Below, piece by piece: positions 11,615 through 22,029 of a stretch of DNA of 64,000 nt. The position numbers were made by a program, and so were the translations under genes. Below the pieces are notes generated by a model. That model did not search any database. It saw nothing but the letters and a program-made list of their open reading frames with translations, and had not been told where the DNA came from. Origin of the DNA: Blochmannia endosymbiont of Camponotus sp. C-003 (lineage in GTDB: Bacteria; Pseudomonadota; Gammaproteobacteria; Enterobacterales; Enterobacteriaceae); NCBI RefSeq assembly GCF_023585685.1, contig NZ_CP097764.1, positions 372,001 through 436,000 on the forward strand, read 5' to 3'. How positions within the stretch are numbered: position 1 is the stretch's first letter; each line of letters begins with the position of its first letter.

Positions 11615-12481
11615 TTATATATAAAGCGCAGATCTTAAATGATTTATCACAGGATCAACAGTAGGAAACAAATTGTGCCATAAGAAAAAAGAATGAGCTG
11701 CTTGTTCTACTAGCATACCTAATCCATCTGAACAATAATTTGACCCATTTTTTTTACACCATGTTATGAACAATGTATCTTGTTTTGTGTAAAACAAATC
11801 ATAACATTTAGTTTCAGGATTAACAAGAACAGATGGTATTTTTGGAATAGTGTTGTATATGTTGCTAGTGGTAGCGTTAATAATTAAACTATATTTATTA
11901 GTGTCATAACGTAATTTGTATAAAGGGAGACATGATATGTTGTTATACCCTATTTCTTGATAATAAGATGTCAATTTCTGTGCCCTAGCAAATGTTCTAT
12001 TCACTATATTTATATGACATGTTGTAATAGTGTTTAAAAGCATAGGAACAATTCCTTTTGCTGCACCTCCAGCTCCAATTAATAGAATATTCGTTGTTGT
12101 AGATTCTTGAGAAGTAATATGATTATTATTATCTATCCAATTAAGACGTTTTAAATCGCTAATAAATCCTATACCATCAGTATTATCTCCCAGTAAAGTA
12201 CCATTTTTTAGTTTTTTTATCGTATTAACTGAGCGAGCTTTTTTAGATCGTTCAGTTAATTGATTGCACAAAAAGTATGCATTTTCTTTAAATGGAGAAG
12301 TAATGTTTGCTCCTAATCCGCCTAATTTGAAAAAATTATGCAATAAATAATGGAAATTATCGTGTAATGCCAATATAAGTTTGTATTCTTTTGATATTCC
12401 AATTTCATGTGCAAACAATGCGTAAATTTCTGATGATTTGCTATGTTTAATTGGATTACCAAAAACAGCAAAAGAACTCAT
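11615..12481 (-). CDS. aroE: Shikimate dehydrogenase (NADP+)
   Basis: Reduces 3-dehydroshikimate to shikimate, fourth step of the chorismate pathway. 288 residues (E. coli 272). It shows the shikimate-binding NPIKHSKS, the catalytic Lys in NITSPFKENAY, NTDGIGF, the Rossmann loop LIGAGGAAKG, the NADP-binding NRTFARA, and a C-terminal DGLGMLVEQAA. Functional partners in the window are aroF, tyrA and pheA at 39-42 kb. It follows tsaC with a 26-base gap, as in E. coli. Confidence 0.97.
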   Translation of the reverse strand: MSSFAVFGNPIKHSKSSEIYALFAHEIGISKEYKLILALHDNFHYLLHNFFKLGGLGANITSPFKENAYFLCNQLTERSKKARSVNTIKKLKNGTLLGDNTDGIGFISDLKRLNWIDNNNHITSQESTTTNILLIGAGGAAKGIVPMLLNTITTCHINIVNRTFARAQKLTSYYQEIGYNNISCLPLYKLRYDTNKYSLIINATTSNIYNTIPKIPSVLVNPETKCYDLFYTKQDTLFITWCKKNGSNYCSDGLGMLVEQAAHSFFLWHNLFPTVDPVINHLRSALYI

Positions 12482-12507
12482 CTGTTTATCTCCTTGAATA
12501 ATGGAAA

Positions 12508-13053
12508 TTATCCACCTCGAATTAGTTTGCCTGTCATAACATCTCTAATTTCTGAAGGATTAGATCTGCCAAGTATATCTTCATACATGATAGGCATGTT
12601 ATGCCCGAGTTGCTCATGTATTTCTTTAATAGTACGCGCAGGGGGTTGTCCAGATAAATTTGCACTGGTAGATACTAAGGGTTTTCCAAAGGCTAAGCAA
12701 AGATGTTGAATTAGTTCAAAATGAATAACTCGTACTGCTAAAGATGAAAATTGGCCTGTTAACCAATATGGAGTATTAGATTTTGCTGGAAATACCCATG
12801 TCACTGGCCCAGGCCAAGTAGAAAAGACTTGTGATTGTTGATTTTCATTTAAGAAACTATCGTCAATATATTTAAGTAATTGTGTATAATTAGCAGCAAT
12901 TAAAATTAAACCCTTCCTCCAAGATCTATTTTTTATTTTTAGTAAGGTAGATATCGCTTGTTTATTATCAGGATCACATCCTAAACCAAACATTGATTCT
13001 GTCGGATAAATGATCACTTTACCTTGATTTAGTTGTATAAGTAAATTTTTCAT
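12508..13053 (-). CDS. tsaC: Threonylcarbamoyl-AMP synthase TsaC
   Basis: Makes threonylcarbamoyl-AMP for the t6A37 modification of ANN-decoding tRNAs; such tRNAs in this window include three tRNA-Thr and tRNA-Ser(GCU). 181 residues (E. coli 190). The YrdC fold shows YPTESMFGLGCDPDN, the KxR-type KNRSWRKGLILIA, the central WPGPVTWVFPA and STSANLSGQPP. The intervening yrdD, smg and dprA genes of E. coli are gone between tsaC and def. Confidence 0.94.
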   Translation of the reverse strand: MKNLLIQLNQGKVIIYPTESMFGLGCDPDNKQAISTLLKIKNRSWRKGLILIAANYTQLLKYIDDSFLNENQQSQVFSTWPGPVTWVFPAKSNTPYWLTGQFSSLAVRVIHFELIQHLCLAFGKPLVSTSANLSGQPPARTIKEIHEQLGHNMPIMYEDILGRSNPSEIRDVMTGKLIRGG

Positions 13054-13493
13054 ATTTGATAAAGGGAATATCTTTATTATAGATCATAATCCCAAATTTA
13101 TTATTTAATAATAATAGAACAATATTCTTTTATCTAAAAGATATTTTAGAAAAATAATAAATTTTCAGCGATTAATTAGACAGTTTTTTATTTTATATGT
13201 TAATTATTTTTTATAAAAAATATAATTATATATTTTATCAAATATTTTGTGGTATAATATATATGGTCTTTATATGTATTTAACTGTATTTTAAATATTG
13301 TTTAATTATTTAGAAAAATGGTACGTTTATTGATTAGATATTAAGTAATGATTTCAAATGCCATTGACCTATTCATTAAGTTTTTATTGCAGTATATTAT
13401 CATTATAAATATAAAATATCCACACCCATATCTTGATTATATTCATAAGTCATTAGATAATGTACGAATTTCATTTAATAATATTTTTATTTT
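13054..13493. other. Divergent spacer tsaC/def
   Basis: About 440 non-coding bases between the minus-strand tsaC-aroE pair and the plus-strand def-fmt pair. E. coli has yrdD, smg and dprA here; no remnants are recognised. It contains a candidate extended -10 promoter at 13251-13259. Confidence 0.45.
13251..13259 (+). promoter_or_regulatory. Candidate extended -10 element upstream of def
   Basis: TGGTATAAT matches the TGnTATAAT extended -10 consensus of sigma-70 promoters. No good -35 box lies at 17 bases. The element is about 235 bases before the def ATG. In DNA this AT-rich such a match can arise by chance, so this is a weak call. Confidence 0.3.
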
Positions 13494-14021
13494 ATGTCGA
13501 TATTAGAGATATTGTATTATCCTGATGAACGTCTTAGAACAATCGCTGATCCTGTTGTTACAGTATCTAATGATACCAATCAAATTATAAGTGATATGTT
13601 TGATACTATGTATTTTAAAAAAGGTATTGGATTAGCTGCAACACAAGTTAATATCCATCAACAAATTATTGTTGTTGATCTTTATAAAAAAGACAATCAA
13701 CGTTTAGTTTTTATTAATCCTGTTATTACAAAAAAAGAAGGTATTATTAGTATTACTGAAAGTTGTTTATCTATTCCTCAAATATACGAGATTATTCCAC
13801 GTTCAGCAAAGATAACTATTCAATCATTAGATCAATGCGGTAATAAATTTGAAATGGAAGCTGATAAGTTATTAGCAATTTGTATTCAACATGAAGTAGA
13901 TCATTTATTTGGAAAACTTTTTATTGATTATTTATCTCCATTACAAATTAAAAGAATTCATAAAAAAATAAAAAAATTATCTAAAACATTCAAAAAAAAT
14001 CAGCTGTCTTTTGACATATAA
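13494..14021 (+). CDS. def: Peptide deformylase
   Basis: Metal hydrolase that removes the N-formyl group from nascent proteins. 175 residues (E. coli 169). Motif 1 is GIGLAATQ, motif 2 is ESCLS and motif 3 is QHEVDHLFGKL; the metal ligands (Cys of motif 2, two His of motif 3) and the catalytic Glu are intact. Motif 2 is usually EGCLS, so Gly is replaced by Ser next to the metal Cys. It is followed after 6 bases by fmt, the enzyme that adds the formyl group, as in most bacteria. Confidence 0.96.
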   Translation: MSILEILYYPDERLRTIADPVVTVSNDTNQIISDMFDTMYFKKGIGLAATQVNIHQQIIVVDLYKKDNQRLVFINPVITKKEGIISITESCLSIPQIYEIIPRSAKITIQSLDQCGNKFEMEADKLLAICIQHEVDHLFGKLFIDYLSPLQIKRIHKKIKKLSKTFKKNQLSFDI

Positions 14022-14027
14022 TGTATT

Positions 14028-14996
14028 ATGGCACACTTGAAACCGTTGCGTATTGTTTTTTTTGGAACTACAAATTTTGCGATGTGGCATTTACATATGT
14101 TAGCTCATTTATCTGTACATAAGATAATAGCAGTGTTTACACAAGAGATACGATCATCTAAATCCTTTTTATTTTTATACGAAATAACAAAAAAATACAG
14201 CATATCATTGTTTCAATCTCGTATCTTATCTATTGCTGATATTGTGTATATTATCAAAAAAATCGACGTGGATTTAATAATAGTTGCATCTTACGGTTTG
14301 ATTTTACCGCAAGAAATATTAAATATACCACGATTGGGTTGTATTAATATACATGGGTCACTATTACCTCGTTGGCGAGGTCCAGCGCCAATTCAACGTG
14401 CATTAGAATATGGTGACTCCATTACAGGAATAACTATTATTCAAATGGATTTAGGAATTGATACTGGAGATATTTTGCATATTATGCCTTGCAAAATTTT
14501 TCCAAAAGATACTAGTTATACTCTTTCTAATAGATTGGTCAACATCGGATCTACTATGTTGTTTCAAGTACTGGATCAATTTGTATTAGGTACATTTACT
14601 TTGATACCTCAAGATCCGACTTATGCAACATATGCGCATAAATTGAATAAACAAGAAGCACGCATCAATTGGAATTTATCAGCGATCCAATTGGAACGAT
14701 GTGTCCGAGCTTTTAATCCATGGCCAATTAGTTATTTTCAAATAAAAAATGATCGCATCAGAATTAGAGTATGGGATGCTGAAGTAAGTAATCAAAACGT
14801 CAATAACCGATTTTCGTTATCATCTGTATTACCGGGTACTATATTAGCAACTGATTTAACTGGAATTCATGTTGGTACTGGTTCTGGAATATTAATACTT
14901 ACTATGTTGCAAATTGCAGGAAAAAAAATAACACCTGTACGTGATATTCTCAATGCATACCAAGAATGGTTCAAACCTAATTCTGTGTTAGAATAG
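14028..14996 (+). CDS. fmt: Methionyl-tRNA formyltransferase
   Basis: Formylates initiator Met-tRNA using 10-formyl-THF. 322 residues (E. coli 315). The catalytic domain (about 1-190) has FFGTTNFAMWHL at the N terminus, the folate-enzyme signature HGSLLPRWRGPAPIQRAL with the catalytic Asn/His/Asp set, and GITIIQMDLGIDTGDIL. The C-terminal tRNA-binding domain is present with FNPWPISYFQ. It is convergent with rplQ, with only 65 bases between stops. Confidence 0.96.
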   Translation: MAHLKPLRIVFFGTTNFAMWHLHMLAHLSVHKIIAVFTQEIRSSKSFLFLYEITKKYSISLFQSRILSIADIVYIIKKIDVDLIIVASYGLILPQEILNIPRLGCINIHGSLLPRWRGPAPIQRALEYGDSITGITIIQMDLGIDTGDILHIMPCKIFPKDTSYTLSNRLVNIGSTMLFQVLDQFVLGTFTLIPQDPTYATYAHKLNKQEARINWNLSAIQLERCVRAFNPWPISYFQIKNDRIRIRVWDAEVSNQNVNNRFSLSSVLPGTILATDLTGIHVGTGSGILILTMLQIAGKKITPVRDILNAYQEWFKPNSVLE

Positions 14997-15061
14997 AATG
15001 GTATTAGTATGTTTACATTTATTGATTAGATTTAAATATGTATCTTTTTGAATTATTTATT

Positions 15062-15439
15062 TTATATTTTTTGTTTTATTTTGGATCGTTCCACTAATTC
15101 TATATATGCCATTGGAGCGTTATCTCCCTTACGTAATCCACATTTTAGTATGCGGGTATACCCTCCAGGACGATTATAAAAATTCGGGCTTATTTGTGTG
15201 AATAATTTTGTAACAACATCATTATTCCTAGTTTTAGAAAAAACTAGACGACGATTTGCAATCGTATCTACTTTGCTGCATGTAATCAGCGGTTCAATAA
15301 TACGACGTAATGCCTTAGCTTTAGATAAAGTAGTTTTTATAATTTGATGCATTACCAATGAAGCAACCATATTTTTAAACATAGCTTTACGATGAGAACT
15401 GGTTCTATTTAGTTTAAAACCTATTTTTCGATGACGCAT
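15062..15439 (-). CDS. rplQ: Large ribosomal subunit protein bL17
   Basis: Last gene of the alpha operon. 125 residues (E. coli 127). It starts [20 protein letters not shown], close to E. coli [20 protein letters not shown], and includes [18 protein letters not shown] and the C-terminal [11 protein letters not shown]. It lies 36 bases after rpoA and is convergent with fmt. Confidence 0.98.
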   Translation of the reverse strand: MRHRKIGFKLNRTSSHRKAMFKNMVASLVMHQIIKTTLSKAKALRRIIEPLITCSKVDTIANRRLVFSKTRNNDVVTKLFTQISPNFYNRPGGYTRILKCGLRKGDNAPMAYIELVERSKIKQKI

Positions 15440-15475
15440 AATAAATCACCTTTTTGGATACTAAATTATTCATGA

Positions 15476-16468
15476 TTAATTGTCTAAAATACTTGTAGGA
15501 GGCCAATTTTCTAAATGTGTTCCTAAAGATAATCCACGAGATGCTAATACATCTTTTATTTCTGTCAGTGATTTTTTTCCTAAATTAGGAGTTTTTAATA
15601 ATTCTACTTCTGTTCGTTGCACTAAATCTCCAATATAGTGAATAGATTCTGCTTTTAGACAATTAGCAGAACGTACAGTAAGTTCTAAGTCATCAACAAG
15701 ACGTAATAAAATGGGATCAAATTCTGGTTTTTCTTCTTTGTGTTCTGGTTGATGTATATCTCTTAAATCAATAAATGCTTCAAGTTGTTCAGATAAAATT
15801 GTTGCTGCACGTCTAATTGCTTCTTCTGGTTCTATAGTTCCATCTGTTTCCATATCAATAATCAGTTTATCTAAATCTGTACGTTGCTCAACACGAGCAG
15901 CTTCTACATTATAAGAAATTCTCTCTACTGGACTGTAACATGCATCTAATAACAACCGACCAATTGGAAACAGATCTGATTCAGGATTGAATCTAGAAGA
16001 AGCGGGAACATAACCTCTCCCACGCTGCACTTTAATACGCATATTAATAGATGTATCTTTGTCAGTTATATGACATATAATATGATTTGGGGTAACAATT
16101 TTTACACTATTATTATCATGTAAAATATCATTTGCAATCACAGGTCCAATACCAGATTTTTTTAAAGTTAAAGTAATACTATCTTTTCCTTCAATTCTAA
16201 TGGCTAATTTCTTTAAGTTAAGTAAAATCTCTAGAACGTCTTCTTGTATACCTTCTTTTGTACTATACTCATGTAATACTCCATCAATTTCAACCTCTGT
16301 TATAGCATATCCAGGCATTGAAGAAAGCAAAATACGACGCAAAGCGTTTCCTAAAGTATGACCGAATCCTCGTTCTAACGGCTCTAAAGTTACTTTAGAG
16401 CGTGTTGCAGTGATTTGTTCGATATCTACTAAGCGTGGTTTTAAAAATTCTATTACAGAGCTCTGCAT
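15476..16468 (-). CDS. rpoA: DNA-directed RNA polymerase alpha subunit
   Basis: 330 residues (E. coli 329). The N-terminal assembly domain includes [23 protein letters not shown] (shown here only as its conserved core [10 protein letters not shown]) and the dimer interface. A linker at about 235-248 ([12 protein letters not shown]) leads to the C-terminal domain with [15 protein letters not shown] and [13 protein letters not shown], used for UP-element and activator contacts. The retained CTD suggests promoter UP-element recognition still operates. Lies between rpsD (37-base gap) and rplQ in the alpha operon. Confidence 0.98.
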   Translation of the reverse strand: MQSSVIEFLKPRLVDIEQITATRSKVTLEPLERGFGHTLGNALRRILLSSMPGYAITEVEIDGVLHEYSTKEGIQEDVLEILLNLKKLAIRIEGKDSITLTLKKSGIGPVIANDILHDNNSVKIVTPNHIICHITDKDTSINMRIKVQRGRGYVPASSRFNPESDLFPIGRLLLDACYSPVERISYNVEAARVEQRTDLDKLIIDMETDGTIEPEEAIRRAATILSEQLEAFIDLRDIHQPEHKEEKPEFDPILLRLVDDLELTVRSANCLKAESIHYIGDLVQRTEVELLKTPNLGKKSLTEIKDVLASRGLSLGTHLENWPPTSILDN

Positions 16469-16504
16469 ATTGCCTCTCTTTTTTATTATTTCAAATAATT
16501 TTGA

Positions 16505-17128
16505 TTATTTTGAATATAATTCAATAATTAAATGTTCATCGATATTTGCAGATAATTCACTACGTTCTGGATAACGTTTAAATAGACCTTGTAGTTTCAC
16601 GGGATCCACTTCAATCCATGGTAATTTTTCTCTGTGCTGCTCAGTCAGTTCTAAAGCGGCGTGAATTCTGGATTGTTTATGTGATTTTTTATGTATTTTA
16701 ATAACAGTATTCGGAACAACTTGATATGAAGCTATGTTAACAATATGGTTTTCAACCATAATAGATTTGTGATTTACTAGTTGGCGAGCTTCAGCGCGTG
16801 TTGCTCCAAATCCCATACGGTATACAGTATTATCTAATCTGCTTTCTAATAATTTTAATAAATTTTCACCAGTATTACCTTTAATACGTGCAGCTCTTTT
16901 ATAATAGTTAGAGAACTGACGTTCTAAGATACCATATATGCGTTTAACTTTTTGTTTTTCTCGTAGTTGTATTCCATAATCTGAAAATCGAGATTTACGT
17001 ATATTATGTTGTCCTGGAGGTTGTTCAAGTTTACATTTGGAATCAATAGCACGGATTCCAGATTTTAAAAAAAGATCTGTCCCCTCACGACGACTTAATT
17101 TAAGTTTAGGTCCCAAATATTTAGCCAT
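16505..17128 (-). CDS. rpsD: Small ribosomal subunit protein uS4
   Basis: Primary 16S rRNA-binding protein of the 30S body; in E. coli it is also the translational repressor of the alpha operon. 207 residues (E. coli 206). It starts [20 protein letters not shown] and carries the S4 RNA-binding domain [20 protein letters not shown] with [10 protein letters not shown]. Order rpsM-rpsK-rpsD-rpoA-rplQ is conserved. Confidence 0.98.
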   Translation of the reverse strand: MAKYLGPKLKLSRREGTDLFLKSGIRAIDSKCKLEQPPGQHNIRKSRFSDYGIQLREKQKVKRIYGILERQFSNYYKRAARIKGNTGENLLKLLESRLDNTVYRMGFGATRAEARQLVNHKSIMVENHIVNIASYQVVPNTVIKIHKKSHKQSRIHAALELTEQHREKLPWIEVDPVKLQGLFKRYPERSELSANIDEHLIIELYSK

Positions 17129-17165
17129 ATGTTTTATTCCTTACAAATAAACTAATAAATTTTAT

Positions 17166-17558
17166 TTAGACACGGCGTTTTTTAGAAGGACGGCAACCAT
17201 TATGAGGAATTGGGGTGATATCAGTGATGCTCGTAATATGAAATCCTGCTGCATTTAATGCTCTTATTGCAGATTCACGTCCTGGTCCTGGCCCTTTAAC
17301 CATAACTTCTAAATTTTTTACTCCATATTCTTGAACTATTTCAGCACAACGCTCTGCTGCTATTTGAGCAGCAAATGGTGTAGATTTTCGAGATCCTCGA
17401 AATCCAGAGCCTCCAGCTGTAGCCCAACCTAAAGTATTACCTTGTTTATCACTAATAGTAATGATAGTATTGTTAAAAGATGCATGTATATGCGCTATGC
17501 CATCTAAAATTTGTTTTTTGATCCGCTTTCGCGCTCTAAGATTGGATGATTTAATCAT
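17166..17558 (-). CDS. rpsK: Small ribosomal subunit protein uS11
   Basis: Platform protein of the 30S subunit. 130 residues (E. coli 129). [38 protein letters not shown] and the C-terminal [10 protein letters not shown] are all diagnostic. 37 bases upstream of rpsD in the alpha operon. Confidence 0.98.
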   Translation of the reverse strand: MIKSSNLRARKRIKKQILDGIAHIHASFNNTIITISDKQGNTLGWATAGGSGFRGSRKSTPFAAQIAAERCAEIVQEYGVKNLEVMVKGPGPGRESAIRALNAAGFHITSITDITPIPHNGCRPSKKRRV

Positions 17559-17598
17559 GTTATATTTTTATTTTTTTATTTATTAATGTTTATTTGAA

Positions 17599-17955
17599 TT
17601 ATTTGTTTATTGATTTGCGTGGACCTTTACGGGTTCTAGCATTTGTTCTAGTTCTTTGCCCCCGTACTGGTAAATTACGACGATGACGTAATCCTCGATA
17701 AGTGCCCAGATCAATTAATCGTTTGATACTTAGAGTCACCTCTCGACGTAAATCTCCTTCTACGATATATTTACCAACGGCATCACGTAATTTATCTATA
17801 TGAATTTCAGATAATTTACAAAGTTGTACATTTTCGTTTATACCTGTGTTCAAACAAATTGATCGAGCACGAGATTTGCCAATACCGTAAATAGACATTA
17901 AAGCAATAACGGCATGTTTTTTATCAGGAACATTGACGCCTGCTATACGTACCAT
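17599..17955 (-). CDS. rpsM: Small ribosomal subunit protein uS13
   Basis: 30S head protein forming intersubunit bridges. 118 residues from the ATG at 17955, the same as E. coli: [19 protein letters not shown] against MARIAGINIPDHKHAVIAL. An upstream in-frame extension to 18000 is not supported by the family. Contains [15 protein letters not shown] and the basic tail [11 protein letters not shown]. First gene of the alpha operon after rpmJ. Confidence 0.97.
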   Translation of the reverse strand: MVRIAGVNVPDKKHAVIALMSIYGIGKSRARSICLNTGINENVQLCKLSEIHIDKLRDAVGKYIVEGDLRREVTLSIKRLIDLGTYRGLRHRRNLPVRGQRTRTNARTRKGPRKSINK

Positions 17956-18000
17956 TATTTTTATACTCCTAAAAAATAAATATTCTGTGTTGAATGACAA

Positions 18001-18117
18001 TTATCCCTGTCGTTGTTTATGTTTTGGATCCACTCTACAAACTACACGAATAACGTTATGTCTTTTTACAATTTCACAGTGACGACACAATTTTTTCACT
18101 GACGTACGTACTTTCAT
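18001..18117 (-). CDS. rpmJ: Large ribosomal subunit protein bL36
   Basis: A 38-codon gene: [18 protein letters not shown] at the N terminus and [11 protein letters not shown] at the end, the same length as E. coli L36. The zinc ligands are Cys11, Cys14, Cys27 and His33 in the CxxC...C...H pattern. It sits between secY and rpsM, the normal place at the end of the spc operon. Confidence 0.96.
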   Translation of the reverse strand: MKVRTSVKKLCRHCEIVKRHNVIRVVCRVDPKHKQRQG

Positions 18118-18152
18118 AATTTGTCCTATAATTGTATGTATATGATTTTTAA

Positions 18153-19490
18153 TCAACGATTAAAATGTTTCAGGTTTGCTTTTTTTAGTACAGATTCATA
18201 TTGGCTAGACATCAGTAAAGTTTGTATTTGAGCTATGAAATCCATAATTACTACAACTACAATAAGTAAAGATGTGCCTCCAAAATAGAAAGGGACCTTC
18301 ATAGCAATTCTCATAAACTCTGGTACTAAACAAATAAATGTAATATATATTGCGCCAATGAAAGTCAAACGAAACATAATTTTATCAATATACTTTGCAG
18401 TTTGTTCTCCCGGTCTAATGCCAGGAACAAATGCTCCCGATTTTTTTAAATTTTCAGCTGTTTCGCGTGGATTAAAGACCAAAGAGGTATAAAAAAAACA
18501 AAAAAACATAATAGCTGCGGCATAAAGTAAAATATATAATGGTTGACCTGGTTGTAGATATAAAGAAATTATAGTTAACCATTTCCAACTAGTGTTACTG
18601 CCAAACCAAGAAATCACAGTGCCTGGAAACAAAATGATACTAGAAGCAAAGATGGCGGGAATAACACCAGCCATATTTACTTTAAGTGGTAAATGTGTAC
18701 TTTGAGCAGCATAAATACGACGACCTTGTTGACGTTGAGCATAATGTACTAAAATACGACGCTGTCCTCGCTCCATAAACACAACAAAAAAAGTAACACT
18801 CAATACTAAGCAAATAATTAAAATTAAGATGAAAAAATGTAACTCATCTTGTCTCACTTGTTCTATGGTATGTCCTATAGCCAATGGCAACCCAGCAATT
18901 ATCCCTGAAAAAATAATAATTGAAATACCATTTCCAATTCCTTTACTAGTAATCTGGTCACCTAACCACATTAGAAAAACAGTACCACAAACCAGACTGA
19001 TTATTGCTACACAATAAAAAGAAAATCCTGGATTAATCACTAATCCCGATACATTTGGTAAACTAGTGACAATGCCTACTGATTGTAATATTCCAAGTAT
19101 TAAAGTTCCGTAGCGGATATACTGGTTAATTATTCTCCTGCCGCTTTCTCCTTCTTTTTTAATTTCTATTAAAGCAGGGTGTACTGCAGTCAATAACTGA
19201 ACAATAATCGAAGCTGAAATATATGGCATGATTCCTAAGCTAAAGATAGAAGCGCGACTTAATGAACCTCCAGAAAACATATTAAACATTTCAATAATGG
19301 TACCATGTTGCTGTTCAATAATTTTTTCTAAAACAATTAAATCGACTCCTGGAATCGGAATAAAAGATCCTACACGAAAAATGATTAAAGCTCCGATCAC
19401 AAACATAATTCTACGTTTTAAGTCACTTAACCCGCCTTTGATACTGTGAAAAGTAGATCTAGATCGTCGTTTATTAGTAACTGTCATCAT
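18153..19490 (-). CDS. secY: Protein translocase channel subunit SecY
   Basis: Ten-TM core of the SecYEG protein-conducting channel. 445 residues (E. coli 443). Visible are the plug-region [20 protein letters not shown], the TM5 hinge region, the ribosome/SecA-binding loops with [20 protein letters not shown], and the C-terminal loop [22 protein letters not shown]. Two ATGs in tandem (19490 and 19487). 11 bases after rplO in the spc operon. Confidence 0.98.
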   Translation of the reverse strand: MMTVTNKRRSRSTFHSIKGGLSDLKRRIMFVIGALIIFRVGSFIPIPGVDLIVLEKIIEQQHGTIIEMFNMFSGGSLSRASIFSLGIMPYISASIIVQLLTAVHPALIEIKKEGESGRRIINQYIRYGTLILGILQSVGIVTSLPNVSGLVINPGFSFYCVAIISLVCGTVFLMWLGDQITSKGIGNGISIIIFSGIIAGLPLAIGHTIEQVRQDELHFFILILIICLVLSVTFFVVFMERGQRRILVHYAQRQQGRRIYAAQSTHLPLKVNMAGVIPAIFASSIILFPGTVISWFGSNTSWKWLTIISLYLQPGQPLYILLYAAAIMFFCFFYTSLVFNPRETAENLKKSGAFVPGIRPGEQTAKYIDKIMFRLTFIGAIYITFICLVPEFMRIAMKVPFYFGGTSLLIVVVVIMDFIAQIQTLLMSSQYESVLKKANLKHFNR

Positions 19491-19501
19491 TTTAATTTCA
19501 A

Positions 19502-19936
19502 TTACTCCTCTATTTGACCGCCTATAGATTGAATTACAGTTCGTGCGCCTTTGCTGATACGTAATTTACGTATTGTAACAGGCTGTTTGATTTCTCCCGA
19601 CATTATAATTTTAACAAACTTAATTTTATTTCTGATAATATTATATGTTTTTAAAACATTTAAATCTATTATTTTGTCTGAAATACGAGATAAATCAGAT
19701 AGTCTAATTTCTTGGGTAACCATAGCCTTGCGAGATACAAATCCAAATTTTGGTAATCTACGATATAACGGAGTCTGTCCTCCCTCAAATCCAAGACGTA
19801 CCTTACCTCCAGAACGAGATTTTTGTCCTTTATGTCCACGACCTCCTGTTTTACCTAATCCAGATCCTATGCCTCGACCTACTCGTTTACTTAAATGTTT
19901 AGATCCTTTGGACGGAGAAATAGTATTAAGATGCAT
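19502..19936 (-). CDS. rplO: Large ribosomal subunit protein uL15
   Basis: 144 residues, the same as E. coli. The Gly/Lys-rich N terminus [19 protein letters not shown] and [20 protein letters not shown] is diagnostic, followed by [18 protein letters not shown]. In E. coli rpmD precedes it; here rpmD is a pseudogene. Confidence 0.98.
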   Translation of the reverse strand: MHLNTISPSKGSKHLSKRVGRGIGSGLGKTGGRGHKGQKSRSGGKVRLGFEGGQTPLYRRLPKFGFVSRKAMVTQEIRLSDLSRISDKIIDLNVLKTYNIIRNKIKFVKIIMSGEIKQPVTIRKLRISKGARTVIQSIGGQIEE

Positions 19937-19941
19937 AATTC

Positions 19942-20138
19942 AATACTCCACTTTGAATGTGTAATCAATTTCAATTAAATCATACCACGGATAAAAGGTG
20001 TATCAATGATTTCAAAAATGTTTTTGGTACAACACCATCCCCCCCCTCTCATCTGTCATATAAAGTTGATTGATGTTATAAGATATAAACTTTGATGATA
20101 GAGCTTTTAAGCTGAATAAGTTTAATAATTTTTAACAT
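19942..20138 (-). pseudogene. rpmD: Decayed rpmD (large ribosomal subunit protein uL30)
   Basis: The 185-base gap between rpsE and rplO is where rpmD lies in E. coli (59 codons). Reading from ATG 20138 gives [14 protein letters not shown], similar to E. coli AKTIKITQTRSAI. After a TAA, HQSTL resembles HKATL, then a TGA. Past a run of eight G (20039-20046, C on plus) the frame shifts, and IIDTPFIRGMI matches EDTPAIRGMI, followed by TAA. Three in-frame stops and one frameshift make a functional L30 impossible. The start overlaps the last 17 bases of rpsE. The end coordinate is approximate. L30 is dispensable in several bacterial lineages. Confidence 0.8.
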
Positions 20139-20646
20139 AATTATAATAACTTAAAATTTCTTTCATAGATTTATCTCTTTTTTCTGCAATCATTTCAGGA
20201 GATTTCATGTTTTGTAACGCATTTATAGTCGCACGCACTATATTGATGGGATTTGTAGATCCATAAGCTTTTGCTAATACATTATGTATTCCCACTACTT
20301 CTAGAATAGCACGCATTGTAGTGCCAGCAATAATTCCAGTTCCTTCAGAAGCAGGTTGCATATAAATTCGAGCACCTGTGTATACTCCTCTAACTGAATG
20401 TTGTAGAGTACCTTTATATAAAGAAATAATTACCATATTACGACGGGCTTTTTCCATTGATTTCTGAATTGCTGATGGAACTTCACGAGCTTTACCGTAC
20501 CCAAATCCTACTCGACCGTTTGTATCTCCTACTACAGTTAGCGCTGTAAAACTAAATACACGGCCACCTTTCACTGTCTTGGATACTCGATTTACTGTAA
20601 TTAATTTTTCTTGTAATTCACCAGGCTGTTTATCAGTATATTTCAT
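20122..20646 (-). CDS. rpsE: Small ribosomal subunit protein uS5
   Basis: 174 residues (E. coli 167); part of the decoding-fidelity region. It has the S5 domain [19 protein letters not shown] and [20 protein letters not shown], and the C-terminal domain with [22 protein letters not shown]. coli S5 ends at KSVEEILGK; here the reading frame continues seven residues past KSMKEILS to YYNYVKNY, running into the old rpmD start. That extension probably arose as the original stop was lost while rpmD decayed. Confidence 0.97.
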   Translation of the reverse strand: MKYTDKQPGELQEKLITVNRVSKTVKGGRVFSFTALTVVGDTNGRVGFGYGKAREVPSAIQKSMEKARRNMVIISLYKGTLQHSVRGVYTGARIYMQPASEGTGIIAGTTMRAILEVVGIHNVLAKAYGSTNPINIVRATINALQNMKSPEMIAEKRDKSMKEILSYYNYVKNY

Positions 20647-20660
20647 ATTGTTTACCTTGA

Positions 20661-21014
20661 TTAAAATCTTAACCCAGTTTTCCTAGCGCAATCAGCCAAC
20701 GTTTTTACTCTACCATGATATTTAAATCCAGAGCGATCAAAAGATACATTTGTAATACCTTTTTTTATTGACCGTTCCGCAATGATTGTCCCTACTATAG
20801 CTGCAGCTTTTTTATTACTAGTTGTTATTAATTGATTGGAAATTAATTTTTCCGCAGTAGAAGCTGTAACTAAAACGTTAGAATTGTCTTTTGAGATTAT
20901 TTGCGCATAAATATGTCGACAAGTTCGATGTACTACTAATCTTATAGCATCTAATTTATATAACGTTTTTCGTGTTTTTATAGCTCTTTTGATACGAGCA
21001 TCTTTTTTACTCAT
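20661..21014 (-). CDS. rplR: Large ribosomal subunit protein uL18
   Basis: 5S rRNA-binding protein, 117 residues, the same as E. coli. [25 protein letters not shown] and the C-terminal [20 protein letters not shown] are diagnostic. 14 bases before rpsE in the spc operon. Confidence 0.97.
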   Translation of the reverse strand: MSKKDARIKRAIKTRKTLYKLDAIRLVVHRTCRHIYAQIISKDNSNVLVTASTAEKLISNQLITTSNKKAAAIVGTIIAERSIKKGITNVSFDRSGFKYHGRVKTLADCARKTGLRF

Positions 21015-21046
21015 GTTATATTCTTCTCTATATGATTGATAATAAA

Positions 21047-21613
21047 TTATTTTTTCTTAGTGTCTTTGTTATATATTATTTCGTCGATATAACGGATACC
21101 CTTACCTTTAAAAGGTTCAGGAGGACGCAGTGCTCTTAGATCTGCAGCAACTTGTCCGATAAGTTGTTTATTTATCCCTGTCAAAATAATTTCAGTTTGA
21201 CTTGGACATGTTGCTGTGATTTCCATAGGTAATATATAATTAATGGAATGAGATAGGCCTATGATTAGGTTGATGGTATTATCTAGAATAGATGCACGAT
21301 AACCTATTCCTATTAATTGTAGTGTTTTAGTAAACCCTGTTGTAACGCCAGTAATCATACCATTAATTAATGCACGGGTTGTGCCCATCAAGGCTTTATT
21401 TTTGACATCAAAACTGTTTGTATAGATTATCAGTTTTGATGTATCACATAATTGTACATTGATCGATTTGTGTAATGTATGAATTAGCGTACCAAGTGAA
21501 CCGGTAATAGCAACACTATGGTTTTCTATTATCGTGTGTATAGTTATTGTTTTAGGAATAGAAATTATTATTTTATATATATAGTGCGACAATATTTTGG
21601 TATTAAGACACAT
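21047..21613 (-). CDS. rplF: Large ribosomal subunit protein uL6
   Basis: 188 residues from ATG 21613 (E. coli 177). The second half is well conserved ([49 protein letters not shown]); the N-terminal third is unusually divergent. The start is unsettled. ATG 21613 overlaps the rpsH stop by 11 bases and has GGGGAG upstream. A TTG at 21592, followed by SHYIYK, aligns better with E. coli MSRVAK and would sit 10 bases after rpsH, but lacks a Shine-Dalgarno. Confidence 0.94.
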   Translation of the reverse strand: MCLNTKILSHYIYKIIISIPKTITIHTIIENHSVAITGSLGTLIHTLHKSINVQLCDTSKLIIYTNSFDVKNKALMGTTRALINGMITGVTTGFTKTLQLIGIGYRASILDNTINLIIGLSHSINYILPMEITATCPSQTEIILTGINKQLIGQVAADLRALRPPEPFKGKGIRYIDEIIYNKDTKKK

Positions 21614-21998
21614 AACATATAATCTCCCCACCAACATTAAGTTGACGAGCTTTATTATCTGTGATTACACCTTTAGAAGTAGAAATGATAACAATACCCA
21701 TACCAGACATTACTTGAGGCAATTCCTTTCTTTTTTTATAGATACGTAATCCAGGTCGACTAATACGTTTTATAATATCTATAACAGGTTTTCTTTTTTG
21801 ATAATATTTTAAAAATACTTCTAGAGTTGGTTTGCTGCTATCTTGAACATTGTATTTTTTTATAAATCCTTCTTCTACCAACACATGGGCAATTGCCACC
21901 TTTATTGTAGAAGATGGAGTGCAAACTTTTTCTTTTTTAGAAATTTGCCCGTTACGTATAGTAGTTAACATATTTGCGATTGAATCTTGCATACTCAT
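21603..21998 (-). CDS. rpsH: Small ribosomal subunit protein uS8
   Basis: 131 residues (E. coli 130). Starts [18 protein letters not shown] as in E. coli, with [18 protein letters not shown], the central [15 protein letters not shown] and the terminal GGEIICYVS. In E. coli S8 is the translational repressor of the spc operon. 31 bases after rpsN. Confidence 0.98.
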   Translation of the reverse strand: MSMQDSIANMLTTIRNGQISKKEKVCTPSSTIKVAIAHVLVEEGFIKKYNVQDSSKPTLEVFLKYYQKRKPVIDIIKRISRPGLRIYKKRKELPQVMSGMGIVIISTSKGVITDNKARQLNVGGEIICYVS

Positions 21999-22029
21999 TT
22001 TAGCTCCAAGCAGTAAAATATTGTTATAG

